Source: Mesorhizobium sophorae (GTDB lineage: Bacteria; Pseudomonadota; Alphaproteobacteria; Rhizobiales; Rhizobiaceae). From it: a DNA stretch of 64,000 nt. The notes under the pieces are model-generated. The model had not been told where the DNA came from. It ran no database searches and worked only from the letters and a program-made list of their open reading frames with translations. The translations under genes were made by a program, and so were the position numbers. The stretch lies in NCBI RefSeq assembly GCF_002270415.1, contig NZ_NNRI01000008.1, positions 248,001 to 312,000 of the forward strand, read 5' to 3'. Shown piece after piece: positions 41,897 through 50,163 of the stretch (within the stretch, counting starts at the first letter, position 1; every line of letters begins with the position of its first letter).

Positions 41897-42199
41897 TCAG
41901 GCGGCGTAACCGCCATAACCACGGGCAACTGCGTGCACACCCGCGGTCGGCTCGAGATCCGGCCACAGGATGCCGGAAGCCTGGGCAAATTCGACCAGCG
42001 CACGGCGCGCCTGCTCGATGGTCACATAACCCGGAACCGCGAGATCACATGCCTTCATCGCGTTGCGATAAAGCGGGCCGCGGCGGGAAGTCGTCCAATC
42101 GGTCAGGAAATCGTGCATTTCGGCCAGCGAGGCAATCTCGCGCTTGAAGCCAAGGCCGACGGTCAGTGCCACCGGTGAATGAAACAGCTTGTCGTGCAT
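41897..42199 (-). CDS. DUF982 domain protein
   Basis: A 100-residue protein with the rhizobial DUF982 pattern: SPVALTVGLGFKREIASLAE, MHDFLTDWTTSRRGPLYRNA and VTIEQARRALVEFAQASGIL. DUF982 proteins are small, of unknown function and often present in many copies. ATG 42199 gives the family start. A tyrosine/glycine-rich tail GYGGYAA ends the protein. Confidence 0.75.
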   Translation of the reverse strand: MHDKLFHSPVALTVGLGFKREIASLAEMHDFLTDWTTSRRGPLYRNAMKACDLAVPGYVTIEQARRALVEFAQASGILWPDLEPTAGVHAVARGYGGYAA

Positions 42200-42355
42200 G
42201 AAACGGGCTCCTGATTTATCGCAGCGCCAGGAGAGATATCCGGGCTGGTCCACGAACGGGACGCGGTGAAACGCGCCGCGCGGCAGGAGGTTCCAGGCCG
42301 AGCGCTTTTATATGAAGGCGGCGATCATCCTTTGATCGCGATGCCCGCACGAGCG

Positions 42356-43600
42356 CTATGAGCGATCGGCGGATTGTCGTGTGAGGCTGGCAGGCATCCG
42401 CCAGGACCTTGCTTCACTCGCGACTGGAGCCTCGCGCGTCTCACGCTGCCTCGACAGGTGAAGAACGGTCGCAAGCCTGTTTCCCAGCGAGACGCCCGGC
42501 TTTTCAATAACAAGGTGCGCGACCAGCGCCATGAGGAGCAGAAGCACCATCGCCATCACGATCACAAGCCAATACTGGGTGTCGTTGTCCAAGGCGAAGG
42601 TCCGCACAGGCGCGATGGAAAATATCGCGACGAAGGCAAGCCCCTGCAAGAGAAAGATGCCATAGCTGATCTCGCCCAGTCGCACTGAACGGTTGGCAGT
42701 CAGAAGGCCAAAGAAATCGGCGCCCGAGACGATCAGGAAGAAGGCACCGGTGCACAGCAGCATCGGTCCCGGCGCGTAAGCAACCCTATAGGTGGCAAAA
42801 ACATACACCAGCAGCGCCAAGACGATGGCGGACAGCACGTGCCGGTGCACCTTCACCAGCAGGGCGTTTGCTTCAAGCGTCGCGCACAACATGCCGCCGG
42901 CGAAAAGTCCCAGGTAGCTGTAGGCGCCGCTGCCTCCACTCATTGACATGAGGATGGAAAAAGCCAGCAGAACGGCCGGCAATCCCATGCGGGTAACGGC
43001 GTGCCGGCTGAATATGGCTGCGATCGGCAGGCTGAAATAGAACAGCCATTCATAGGGCAAGGTCCAGGTTACGCAGGCCAAGACGCAGACGCGGGCACTC
43101 GAAAGCGGGATATAGCCAAAGACACCAAACAGCAGATTGAAAAATGCCCGCTCGTAGGTTGCGAAGGTCGAATAATCGATCCGGCCGTCAACGACCTCCA
43201 AGGCCATCGCCACGCCGACGGCCAAAATGTAGAGCGGCCCGATCCTGAAAGCCCGCTTGAGCAACAGGGTCGGAAAATCCACTGAGCCCTTTGCCGACAG
43301 CAGTTTCCCCCAGAACAGATAGGCGGAGATGACGAAGAAAAAGGACACCCCCATTTGTCCCAACAGGCCGTAGAAAGCGGAGGGCGGATACTTCCATGCG
43401 CCGGTAGTCAGGAATTCATGGTAGATGACGGCGTGGTGGAGTGCGACGGCGAGCGCCAGATAGCCTCGCATTCCGTCGATCGCCCGGACCCTGGCCGCGG
43501 TCGCTTCGAAGCCGACCCGCTGAAACAGCGGCAAGCCTGCTAGCGGCCAAACCAGCGCGACGACCACGAAGGCGGGCCAGAGATCATAAAGTCCAATCAC
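42356..43600 (-). CDS. Acyltransferase 3 family membrane protein
   Basis: A 414-residue polytopic O-acyltransferase. It has about ten helices and the family start IDGMRGYLALAVALHHAVIY with catalytic-type His, then FFFVISAYLFWGKLL, KRAFRIGPLYILAVGVAMAL and LGEISYGIFLLQGLAF. Such enzymes acetylate surface or secreted sugars, including Nod factors and exopolysaccharide. No glycan genes are adjacent, so the acceptor is unknown. Confidence 0.87.
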   Translation of the reverse strand: MIGLYDLWPAFVVVALVWPLAGLPLFQRVGFEATAARVRAIDGMRGYLALAVALHHAVIYHEFLTTGAWKYPPSAFYGLLGQMGVSFFFVISAYLFWGKLLSAKGSVDFPTLLLKRAFRIGPLYILAVGVAMALEVVDGRIDYSTFATYERAFFNLLFGVFGYIPLSSARVCVLACVTWTLPYEWLFYFSLPIAAIFSRHAVTRMGLPAVLLAFSILMSMSGGSGAYSYLGLFAGGMLCATLEANALLVKVHRHVLSAIVLALLVYVFATYRVAYAPGPMLLCTGAFFLIVSGADFFGLLTANRSVRLGEISYGIFLLQGLAFVAIFSIAPVRTFALDNDTQYWLVIVMAMVLLLLMALVAHLVIEKPGVSLGNRLATVLHLSRQRETREAPVASEARSWRMPASLTRQSADRS

Positions 43601-43816
43601 GATTGCTCCGAGCCTATGCGCACAGCCTGCTGAGTCCCTGTTGGACTATGCAACCTTGCCCAGCGCCGGCACAAGCGTTCGCCACGATCCGCGTGATGCT
43701 TCCCGCTGCGCCTAGCCGAACAATCGCTGACTTGCCTGACCGAAGCCATCGAGCGCAACGACAACCGGGATCGGGAATTCTGGAGGCGTTGGCCGATTGC
43801 GCTTGACGTGTGGCCC

Positions 43817-44023
43817 CTATCGCCGCACGAGCGCGTTTGCTTCAGCCAATGTGGCCAGCACTTGCTCGACTTTCTGCGCCGAGGCGTCCGTGCGCTCGAT
43901 GTGCCGCATCACCTGCTGCGTCAGCATCGCAAGCCTTGCGGCGCGATATACGTCGCCGTTTCTCGCGGTTTCAAGGTTGAAGGTCGCGATCATCATGGCA
44001 ACAATCCCAAAATCATGGAGCAC
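43817..44023 (-). CDS. Small unknown protein (second of pair)
   Basis: A 68-residue helical protein, MLHDFGIVAMMIATFNLETA then RNGDVYRAARLAMLTQQVMR. Its ATG overlaps the last base of the upstream gene's stop (TGATG type), supporting real translation. No family recognised. The pair lies upstream of the acyltransferase gene on the same strand. Confidence 0.5.
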   Translation of the reverse strand: MLHDFGIVAMMIATFNLETARNGDVYRAARLAMLTQQVMRHIERTDASAQKVEQVLATLAEANALVRR

Positions 44024-44265
44024 TACGATGCCGGTGGATCGATCTTCGTCAGGCGCTCTCTGGCCTCGATCACACGCCGCTGAGCGGCCCGTATTCTGCC
44101 GCAGAGCACGAGATTGATCCCGACTCCGCAGTCTTCATCCAGCATTTCCTTGGCGCGCCTGAGGGCGGACTCCGCCCGCTTGACGCGCTGTCTGGCCTTG
44201 GCCAGTTCCAAGATCATGAGATCGGCCATTGGGCCGCGTCCACTGTGCTCCGGGGTGTACATCAT
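44023..44265 (-). CDS. Small unknown coiled-coil protein (first of pair)
   Basis: An 80-residue protein with a long amphipathic helix (ELAKARQRVKRAESALRRAK) and a short Cys-containing centre. ATG 44229 (MADLMILELAK) is an alternative start that gives 68 residues. It overlaps the following small gene by one base. Function unknown. Confidence 0.5.
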   Translation of the reverse strand: MMYTPEHSGRGPMADLMILELAKARQRVKRAESALRRAKEMLDEDCGVGINLVLCGRIRAAQRRVIEARERLTKIDPPAS

Positions 44266-44331
44266 GAAGTGCTAACTCATGAAGGAGCGGATCGTTCCCC
44301 CGTTGACAGTGAGACCACGATGGCGGGCTTT

Positions 44332-44574
44332 CTATTGCCCCACGGTCAGGACGAGCGTGCGCACTCTTGCCTTGGTTCGCTCTAGGCAATGCTCCGGAAT
44401 ATCTGGCCACGTCGCCTCAGCGCATTCTTTCCCTGTGACTGCAACAGTTTCGCCAGGCTGCACGTTCGCGGCTTGGGTAGCGGTGGTTGAGGTGAAGAGC
44501 ACTGTCTGAGTTATGAGCGCCGCAACGGCGGCGACCTGGATCAGGACGGTAGCTAGGGCGATTTTCTTGAGCAC
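44332..44574 (-). CDS. Small exported or membrane-anchored protein
   Basis: An 80-residue protein with a hydrophobic N-terminus MLKKIALATVLIQVAAVAAL that could be a signal peptide or anchor. A short mature domain follows with two cysteines (TGKECAEATW and PEHCLERTK), possibly disulfide-linked. No family recognised. Confidence 0.5.
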   Translation of the reverse strand: MLKKIALATVLIQVAAVAALITQTVLFTSTTATQAANVQPGETVAVTGKECAEATWPDIPEHCLERTKARVRTLVLTVGQ

Positions 44575-44708
44575 GCGAGGAAACGCTCCACCCCGCTCCT
44601 GGTTCCTCCGGCTTGTGATTTTCGTTCAGATTGGCCCACTCCCTTACGGTGTGAACTTTTCTGCTTGAGCAGGCCAGCCAAGCAGGGAAAGAAGCAGGGA
44701 GACCTAAG

Positions 44709-45215
44709 CTAGTCAGAAATCACCAGCGATTTCAACGCGTCGTCGAACGATGGTGGCGGGCCACCAACGATGAAAATGGGCACTATGTCTACGCTAAAGC
44801 GCTCTAGAATGACCGGAAATCGTTTCTCGTCGAACACCTTATAGCGAATCCTAGGGTCGGCCTCTTTCATAACTCCCATCAAGCCGATTCCCGCCCGACC
44901 TGCCTTTCGCATGGCGTCCTTCGAAAAGCCCGCGTTGCTGCATATCAAGGTGAAATCCGCGGCAAGATCGCGACGCTTTGAATCGGCAGCATCGATGACG
45001 GCAATCCCTATTCGCCGTTTGTGCGAGTCGTAGTCCTTGCATTCGATCAGGATCTGCCTCGTCACGCCGTCCACGGTGCCTGTGATCAGTACGTCGACCT
45101 CTCTAAGGCCATCCGGCCCTTTTACCCACTCGCCGACCTTCACCTCGGCGGAAGGATCGAACTGCTTCGCCACGTCGGCAACGACTTGTTCATAGGCCCT
45201 TCCGAGCTTGGCCAT
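44709..45215 (-). CDS. PD-(D/E)XK nuclease-like protein (Mrr_cat type)
   Basis: A 168-residue protein with a restriction-endonuclease-like core: GLREVDVLITGTVDGV followed by RQILIECKDYDSHKRR. This gives the Asp-(15 residues)-Glu-x-Lys arrangement of the PD-(D/E)XK fold, as in Mrr_cat nucleases. It lacks a DNA-recognition domain and has a short C-terminal tail ending in hydrophobic residues. It may be a DNA-cleaving or repair protein; no methyltransferase is nearby. It lies in a region of small accessory genes. Confidence 0.65.
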   Translation of the reverse strand: MAKLGRAYEQVVADVAKQFDPSAEVKVGEWVKGPDGLREVDVLITGTVDGVTRQILIECKDYDSHKRRIGIAVIDAADSKRRDLAADFTLICSNAGFSKDAMRKAGRAGIGLMGVMKEADPRIRYKVFDEKRFPVILERFSVDIVPIFIVGGPPPSFDDALKSLVISD

Positions 45216-45277
45216 GCGGAGGTTTCCTTGGTTGTCCGTGCCCGAAAATGGCTCACCAATGCATGGCGCTTGCCTCG

Positions 45278-45448
45278 TCAGGGCGCTGCTGCATTTTCAG
45301 GTTTGCAAGGCGGTTGGCCTTTGAAGTCACGAGCAAGGCACCCATACTTGTCGAACGTCTGCCCGGTTTCCCTCGCGGCTTTGGCCATACCGCAGGCCGA
45401 AATGGCCAGGCAGGAGAGCAGAGCAATCGCGGTTCTCATAACGAGCAT
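45278..45448 (-). CDS. Small putative lipoprotein
   Basis: A 56-residue protein with a short signal and lipobox (LLSCLAISAC, Cys as lipid attachment). The mature part is about 37 residues with the pattern YGCLARDFKGQPPCKP. Start may be 45448 or 45439. It resembles entericidin-like or other tiny rhizobial lipoproteins, but no exact family is assigned. Confidence 0.5.
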   Translation of the reverse strand: MLVMRTAIALLSCLAISACGMAKAARETGQTFDKYGCLARDFKGQPPCKPENAAAP

Positions 45449-45621
45449 CGATTCATGTCTGCGCCTCATTTTCCGTCCTTTTACGATGCCCGAATTGCCA
45501 GAGGTTGACCGTGATCGGCGCCGGGGTCAACCGTCCCGAAGACGCACGCGATTGAGCATCGTTGCACATTTCGGCGCTTGCCATCCCTTCGTTGCGGCGA
45601 CCCTTCAAACGGAGTTCGCCA

Positions 45622-45840
45622 ATGGCTAGATCGAAACCGTCCAAGCAATTATCGCAGGCTGAAATCGAGCGCTCGTGGCAGCGGAAGCGCTTCATTGGAG
45701 CATCGTGAAGCCGTTCATATCGCCACACTGCGAGCACTACCGCGCTACGCGTGTCTTGCATGAGGGGCTGTTGAAGGCCGTTCGGGAAGTGACGGGAAGG
45801 AAGTCGAGTTTATCCCATGGAATGTGACGGGTCCGGTGCG
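45622..45840 (+). pseudogene. Probable frameshifted remnant of a small gene
   Basis: ATG 45622 opens MARSKPSKQLSQAEIERSWQ RKRFIGAS and then hits TGA. In the next frame the text continues sensibly as PFISPHCEHYRATRVLHEGL LKAVREVTG, and after one more shift as GKEVEFIPWNVTGPVR. Reading across two frame changes gives a coherent protein-like sequence, as expected for a decayed gene. This is pattern judgement without a homologue search. No other confident gene lies in 45470-46081. Confidence 0.35.
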
Positions 45841-45967
45841 ATGCCTCCGGCTGAGTAGCGCGCGGGCTCGGACTTCAGTCTTAGTCCCGCCAATAGGATT
45901 AATTGCGAAGTTGCTAATATGCCCATAGTTTTGGCAGCGCGGGGAACGCAACCCCTTCCCGCAGTGA

Positions 45968-46013
45968 CCGGTGCGGCTTTCGCATCCCCAAGATAGCCCC
46001 AAGGCCGCACCGG
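45968..46013. repeat. Long-loop inverted repeat
   Basis: Perfect 10-bp arms CCGGTGCGGC (45968-45977) and GCCGCACCGG (46004-46013) enclose 26 bases. It lies before a run of small plus-strand genes. No T-tract follows. Function unknown. Confidence 0.5.
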
Positions 46014-46081
46014 CCATCGTATCAAGAACGGGTCGCACGGACGGTCGGGCTTGTTTGCCGAAGCGTGGAAGGCAGTCCCAA

Positions 46082-46327
46082 GTGCTCTCAACTGTTTTAC
46101 GGGAAAAGCTGGTGTGCGAATGCGGTCGCACCGGTTATCTGAAACTACGAGAAGACGATCAGCCCCTCAGCGGGACCTGGGAATCCTACAGCCTGGAGGG
46201 GTTCAATGGCGGCAGCCTGACGATCACCAGTTGCGGAAATATTCCGGGCGACAAGCTGGCCTATTTCCGTCCTTTGTGTCCTCAATGCAGCCAGTGGGGC
46301 AAGGTGAAGTATGCCAGCCGGACCTGA
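46082..46327 (+). CDS. Small zinc-ribbon-like protein
   Basis: An 81-residue protein with CECGRTGYLKLREDD at the front and LCPQCSQWGKVKYASR at the back; the CxC and CxxC pairs could bind zinc. The middle has WESYSLEGFNGGSLTITSCG. The start is uncertain: GTG 46082, or GTG 46112 with GGGA upstream. Its end overlaps the next small gene by 17 bases. Function unknown. Confidence 0.55.
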   Translation: MLSTVLREKLVCECGRTGYLKLREDDQPLSGTWESYSLEGFNGGSLTITSCGNIPGDKLAYFRPLCPQCSQWGKVKYASRT

Positions 46328-46505
46328 GCCCGAAAGGACCACTTACATCGTTGGCGTGTTTGAGAAGCCGCATTGGCGGACAGTGCTGACCACCAAGGAC
46401 AAAGCCGAAGCAGAGGCGCTAGAACAGGCGATGGCCCAGGACGACGTTAAGGCGCGGATCGAGGAAATCACGCCGAAGCCGAAGCGGGCGGTAGGCTTTG
46501 AGTGA
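46311..46505 (+). CDS. Small unknown protein
   Basis: A 64-residue protein, including TTYIVGVFEKPHWRTVLTTK and AEAEALEQAMAQDDVKARIE. It has a predicted beta-beta-alpha character and a basic tail. It overlaps the zinc-ribbon gene upstream and shares TGATG with the gene downstream, so it is probably part of a small operon. No family recognised. Confidence 0.5.
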   Translation: MPAGPEPERTTYIVGVFEKPHWRTVLTTKDKAEAEALEQAMAQDDVKARIEEITPKPKRAVGFE

Positions 46506-46642
46506 TGGTGAGAAGTCTAGCCAGCACCGCCACCGTGATTGCAACGATAGCTGCCGCTATCGTGCTGACATTTATGGCAGCTAAAAGATTTGAACTACGG
46601 CGCCCAAATCCGATCGAGGCTCATATCGAGAGGAATATCTGA
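46505..46642 (+). CDS. 45-residue membrane peptide
   Basis: ATG 46505 overlaps the preceding stop (TGATG). The product is MVRSLASTATVIATIAAAIV LTFMAAKRF..., with one hydrophobic helix and a polar tail ending HIERNI. Stop at 46640-46642. Coupled position in a run of four small genes is the main support. Confidence 0.45.
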   Translation: MVRSLASTATVIATIAAAIVLTFMAAKRFELRRPNPIEAHIERNI

Positions 46643-46645
46643 GGG

Positions 46646-46846
46646 ATGCGGGATGACCTGCTACAATCCCGTATGGCCGTCCGAATAGTGGTTATCCTGG
46701 CGCTTCTGTCCGCCTTCGCCTACGGATTCGCAAAACTTGTGGAACGCTATGGCGGCGTTGGCGATAGGCCCTCTCCGTGTGAGCAATCGTCTGATTGCCC
46801 CGACCCGAACGCGCCGCCTCCTGAACTTGAGCCTAAGCCTTCTTAA
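46646..46846 (+). CDS. Small single-span membrane protein
   Basis: A 66-residue protein with a helix AVRIVVILALLSAFAYGFAK and a proline- and cysteine-containing tail CEQSSDCPDPNAPPPELEPK. It starts three bases after the preceding peptide's stop; ATG 46673 is an alternative. Function unknown. Confidence 0.5.
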   Translation: MRDDLLQSRMAVRIVVILALLSAFAYGFAKLVERYGGVGDRPSPCEQSSDCPDPNAPPPELEPKPS

Positions 46847-47037
46847 GCCGCACCCCGGCGCCGCCGCCGGACAACCCTAGCGAAACAGCAGATAGGCGCC
46901 ATATGCAAGAGCTCTGAATGAAATGCGCGATCGCTTGATTGAATATGGCGTCTCCCGCAAGACACGGGTTTAGCAAGCTTCGCCCCCGCAAGGGCGCGCT
47001 TGACGATTTCAGCCCCGGCAGCGACACGGCGCCGAGC

Positions 47038-47748
47038 CTATGGCTCGCTACAGGGCCAATCTTCAGGCCTCGTCAAGCCAGAAGGCAACTCGGTCCGGGC
47101 GTCTCCGCAAGCCATGTTGAGCTGCCACTGGGACAGACCCGCCGAATTGGAAAGATCGAGGCCCTCGATACGGGTCTGAAAGAAAAAAGCGCGGTCAAAG
47201 TCTATCGGCGCGGTGAACGTCGCTCCTCGGAAGTCCGCCCGCGCGAGATTGGCAAACGAAAAGCGGCTGCCGCTGATATTGGCGTCATGGAACTGCGCTC
47301 GCCCCAATTCCGCCTTTGTGAAATCAACATTGGTCAGATTGGCGTCCTGGAAATTCGAGCGCTGCACTTCCGCGCTCGTAAACACAGCGCCCTGCGCGTC
47401 CATACGGCTGAAGTCGGTCCTGTAGGCCTCGATTTTGTCGAACCGGGCGCCTTTGGCGGTGGAGTCGGCCAGGGAAGCACGCACAAGCGTTGCCTTCTCA
47501 AAATTCGCCGCAAGGAGATTGCTGTTCCTGAGGTCGGTCGAAGTGAAATCAACACCGAACAGGTTCGCCCCGCTCAGGTCCTCTCCTGTTAGGATGAGAA
47601 GCTTTTTGTCACAGTCCTGCCAATTGACGCCAGGCGTCGCGGCTGCGTCGCAATTTTGAGCGGCAGTGGCGTTCTGCCAAGCAAATACAATGCAAACCGC
47701 TAGAACCAAGCCGGATGCGCCGTAAGCTCTGGTTCGTCTCAAAGTCAT
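47038..47748 (-). CDS. Exported pentapeptide-repeat protein
   Basis: A 236-residue protein. It has a signal peptide ending near ATAAQ, a short Cys pair region, then about 25 A(D/N)LXX-type pentapeptides (LSGANLFGVDFTSTDLRNSN, ANLTNVDFTKAELGRAQF), ending with RPEDWPCSEP. Such repeats form a right-handed quadrilateral beta-helix. Export argues against a gyrase-protection role. ATG 47748 is preferred to the upstream in-frame start. Confidence 0.8.
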   Translation of the reverse strand: MTLRRTRAYGASGLVLAVCIVFAWQNATAAQNCDAAATPGVNWQDCDKKLLILTGEDLSGANLFGVDFTSTDLRNSNLLAANFEKATLVRASLADSTAKGARFDKIEAYRTDFSRMDAQGAVFTSAEVQRSNFQDANLTNVDFTKAELGRAQFHDANISGSRFSFANLARADFRGATFTAPIDFDRAFFFQTRIEGLDLSNSAGLSQWQLNMACGDARTELPSGLTRPEDWPCSEP

Positions 47749-47856
47749 TGTTGCTGGACCTCTGCTACTCGCCGACAATCAACCTTACCATATCTGCTGA
47801 CACTCGAAAGCGACGGCATTTTGCCCGCTAATCCCGCTAGTCCCCACCGCCAAATG

Positions 47857-47886
47857 AAAAGCCCGCCACCGTTGAGGCAGCGGGCT
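47857..47886 (-). terminator. Terminator of the acidic small-protein gene
   Basis: Stem AGCCCGC / GCGGGCT (47860-47866 and 47880-47886) with a 13-base loop; on the minus strand it is followed by TTTTC. It lies 50 bases after the stop of the gene ending at 47937. Confidence 0.65.
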
Positions 47887-47936
47887 AAAATGGTGGGCGT
47901 CGGACCTGTTCAATGCAAGAGCCCGGCGGGTAGCGC

Positions 47937-48245
47937 TCAGGCCTGAGATTCCAGATCGTCGGGCCACATGACGGTTTCGCCGTAGTCTCCCGGACAGTAC
48001 CCTTCCAAGTCGCCGCCGTCCTCGTCGTCGCAGCGGTCGAGCTCCAGATCATCGAGGCAGCCGAGCGACGGCTCGTCGTCTGCTGTCTCCTCCAGGTCGC
48101 AATCGACTTCCATGAGATCGAGCGCGGTGATCAGCGACATGGCGCGAAAGTCGTTGAGGCGCTTCTCGACCGACTGGCGCCATTGGCGGGGATCCATACC
48201 CTTCGGCATGCCGAGAGGCTGCAGGATGGGCGTGTGCGCGTTCAT
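47937..48245 (-). CDS. Acidic small protein of unknown function
   Basis: A 102-residue protein. It starts MNAHTPILQPLGMPKGMDPRQW, has a helix SVEKRLNDFRAMSLITALDL, and an extremely acidic C-terminal half (about 30 Asp/Glu). ATG 48245 is favoured; 48269 is possible. The type looks familiar from rhizobial genomes but has no assigned function. The upstream ORF on the same strand overlaps it. Confidence 0.6.
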   Translation of the reverse strand: MNAHTPILQPLGMPKGMDPRQWRQSVEKRLNDFRAMSLITALDLMEVDCDLEETADDEPSLGCLDDLELDRCDDEDGGDLEGYCPGDYGETVMWPDDLESQA

Positions 48246-48549
48246 GACAAGCCCTATCGTGGTTTTCATAGTAGATGCCGAGGCCAGTTGAGGCCGGCCA
48301 GACATGCGCCTTCCACAAGGCACGTGGATGGTCAGAGTGGCTGATGTCGGCCATCCAGTCATCCATTGCCTCGGCAAGTTCCCGAGCGAGGCGGTTGACC
48401 GGCTGGACCGGCAATTCGCGCGGCAGGACGGGCGACGCCGAAGCCGGTGAAGCGATGGCCGGAACGGAGGCGATTGCTCCAACAAATAGGGCGCGACGGG
48501 AGAATCTCCCGAGGATTGGGCTTTCAGGCTGGTCAGAAAAGCGGTGCAT
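48049..48549 (-). CDS. Twin-arginine-type exported protein, apparently truncated and frame-extended
   Basis: A 166-residue frame starting MHRFSDQPESPILGRFSRRA. It has an RR-x-FVGAIASVPAIASPASA signal typical of Tat or Sec export, then a helical domain LARELAEAMDDWMADISHSD HPRALWKAHVW. From about residue 100 the text (HERAHAHPAASRHAEG...) reads as out-of-frame translation of the downstream acidic gene, which it overlaps by about 200 bases. This suggests that a deletion or frameshift removed the normal C-terminus. Confidence 0.5.
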   Translation of the reverse strand: MHRFSDQPESPILGRFSRRALFVGAIASVPAIASPASASPVLPRELPVQPVNRLARELAEAMDDWMADISHSDHPRALWKAHVWPASTGLGIYYENHDRACHERAHAHPAASRHAEGYGSPPMAPVGREAPQRLSRHVADHRARSHGSRLRPGGDSRRRAVARLPR

Positions 48550-48652
48550 AATCCAGTCTCCTTCGGTTGCATTTTCCTTGGGAAACGCATTGGGAAGGAG
48601 GCAAAGGACGTCGACAAATGCCCTACAAAATCAGCCTGTTATGCGAGAAATC

Positions 48653-48666
48653 TGGCGGAGAGAGCG
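48653..48666. other. Left attachment-site repeat
   Basis: TGGCGGAGAGAGCG, identical to the last 14 bases of the tRNA-Ser gene (read from its CCA end). It lies 172 bases before the integrase start. Sequence beyond the 14 bases differs, as expected for an att core. Confidence 0.75.
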
Positions 48667-48838
48667 TCCGTCCGTCTATCTTCTGCCCAGATCCGCCGAT
48701 TTCCGAAAGTACAATTTGACCAATGCCATAGTATCCATTCGCGTTCCGAAGAGTTCTGTATAATTCCGGTGCAATCCAATACTTGTTTGTGGGTTGGATT
48801 GTAGGTAAAATACGCCGTTGTGTATTTGAGGTGTGCCA

Positions 48839-50152
48839 ATGGCCAGGACGATCAACAAACTAAGCGCTGTCGAGGTGATGAAGAAGACTAAGCCCGGCCT
48901 TTACGGTGATGGCGGCGGGCTCTATTTGCAAGTTGCCAAAAGCACCTCGAAGAAAGCCGGCGAGGGAGACGTTACCAAGTCCTGGCTCTTTCGCTTCATG
49001 CTCGCGGGCAAGCCCAGGTACATGGGCCTTGGGGACGTCCAGACATTTAACCTGAAAGAGGCTCGGGAGCGCGCGCGGGAGGCCCGCCAAAAGGTCACCG
49101 ATGGCATAGACCCAATCGAGGAGCGGAACGAAAAGAAGGCGGCCCTACGCGCCGAGGATGCGAAGCGTATTACCTTTCAGCAAGCGGCCGAGCGTTACAT
49201 CACCGCGCACAAGGCAGAGTGGAAGAACGCAAAGCACGCCGAGCAGTGGAAGAACACACTCGAGACCTACGCGCACCCTGTGATTGGCGACCTGCCCGTG
49301 GAGAAGGTAGATGACGGCCATATCAGCCAGATACTAGATCCGATCTGGACCACGAAGAACGAGACGGCGAACCGAGTCCGCGGTCGGATTGAAAACATTC
49401 TCGATTGGGCGAGGGTTAAGGGTTTCCGTCCGAAACACAGCCCCAACCCTGCTGTGTGGAAGGGTCACCTCGACAAGTCCTACCCCAAACCGTCGAAGGT
49501 CAAGAAGGCCGTGCGTCAGCCGGCACTGCCGTTCGAGGAGTTGCCAGCATTCATGGCGAGGCTTCGCGCCAATGTCGGCATTTCCGCCCGCGCCCTTGAG
49601 TTTGCGATTTTGACCGCCGCGAGAACTGGTGCCGTGATCGGGGCGAAATGGGACGAAATCAACTTTGCCGAGAAGGTTTGGACGGTGCCGGCATCGCGGG
49701 CAGGAACAAAGCTCGGTGACGATGACAAGCGGAAACACCGCGTTCCTCTCAGTGACAGGGCGCTAGAAATCTTGAGAACCGTGCCGCGCGAGAAGGACAA
49801 CGAGCATGTGTTTGCCGGGGGCCGCCGGGGCAAGGGGCTATCTGACATGGCGATGAACGAATTAATGAAAGGCTTCGGCCAGCTTCCTTCCGACACGCCA
49901 GGACGACAGCCGGTGCCGCACGGTTTTCGCTCGACGTTCAAGGATTGGGCGAAGGATCGGACGAACTTCGCGGACGACGTTTCCGAGGCAGCGCTTGCGC
50001 ATGTGATCTCCGACAAGACGAAATCGGCATATGAACGCCGAGACAAGTTCGACAAGCGCCGAAAGCTGATGGCTGCGTGGGCGGGGTTCGCCGCGCAAGT
50101 GCCGGCTAAGGGTGCAAACGTTGTGGCGCTTGCGGTGGGGACGAGGGGGTGA
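48839..50152 (+). CDS. P4-type tyrosine integrase
   Basis: A 437-residue site-specific recombinase. The N-terminal DUF4102 arm-binding domain has GLYGDGGGLYLQV, a SAM-like core domain runs about 105-200, and the catalytic domain carries Arg 262 (TAARTGAVIG), His 361 and Arg 364 (HGFRSTFKDWA), His 388 and nucleophile Tyr 398 (KSAYERRD). ATG 48839 is preferred over GTG 48833 because GAGG lies seven bases before it. It should integrate and excise the element at the tRNA-Ser att sites. All catalytic residues are present. Confidence 0.95.
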   Translation: MARTINKLSAVEVMKKTKPGLYGDGGGLYLQVAKSTSKKAGEGDVTKSWLFRFMLAGKPRYMGLGDVQTFNLKEARERAREARQKVTDGIDPIEERNEKKAALRAEDAKRITFQQAAERYITAHKAEWKNAKHAEQWKNTLETYAHPVIGDLPVEKVDDGHISQILDPIWTTKNETANRVRGRIENILDWARVKGFRPKHSPNPAVWKGHLDKSYPKPSKVKKAVRQPALPFEELPAFMARLRANVGISARALEFAILTAARTGAVIGAKWDEINFAEKVWTVPASRAGTKLGDDDKRKHRVPLSDRALEILRTVPREKDNEHVFAGGRRGKGLSDMAMNELMKGFGQLPSDTPGRQPVPHGFRSTFKDWAKDRTNFADDVSEAALAHVISDKTKSAYERRDKFDKRRKLMAAWAGFAAQVPAKGANVVALAVGTRG

Positions 50153-50163
50153 TCCGCGCTACG

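Noticed and set aside
45453..45761. 102-codon minus-strand frame
   Set aside because: It runs opposite the plus-strand remnant at 45622-45840, which reads as the more protein-like strand.
41000..48652. Second mobile element left of the tRNA-Ser element
   Set aside because: The region is accessory in content, but I found no integrase, transposase or further copy of the 14-base att repeat to define borders.
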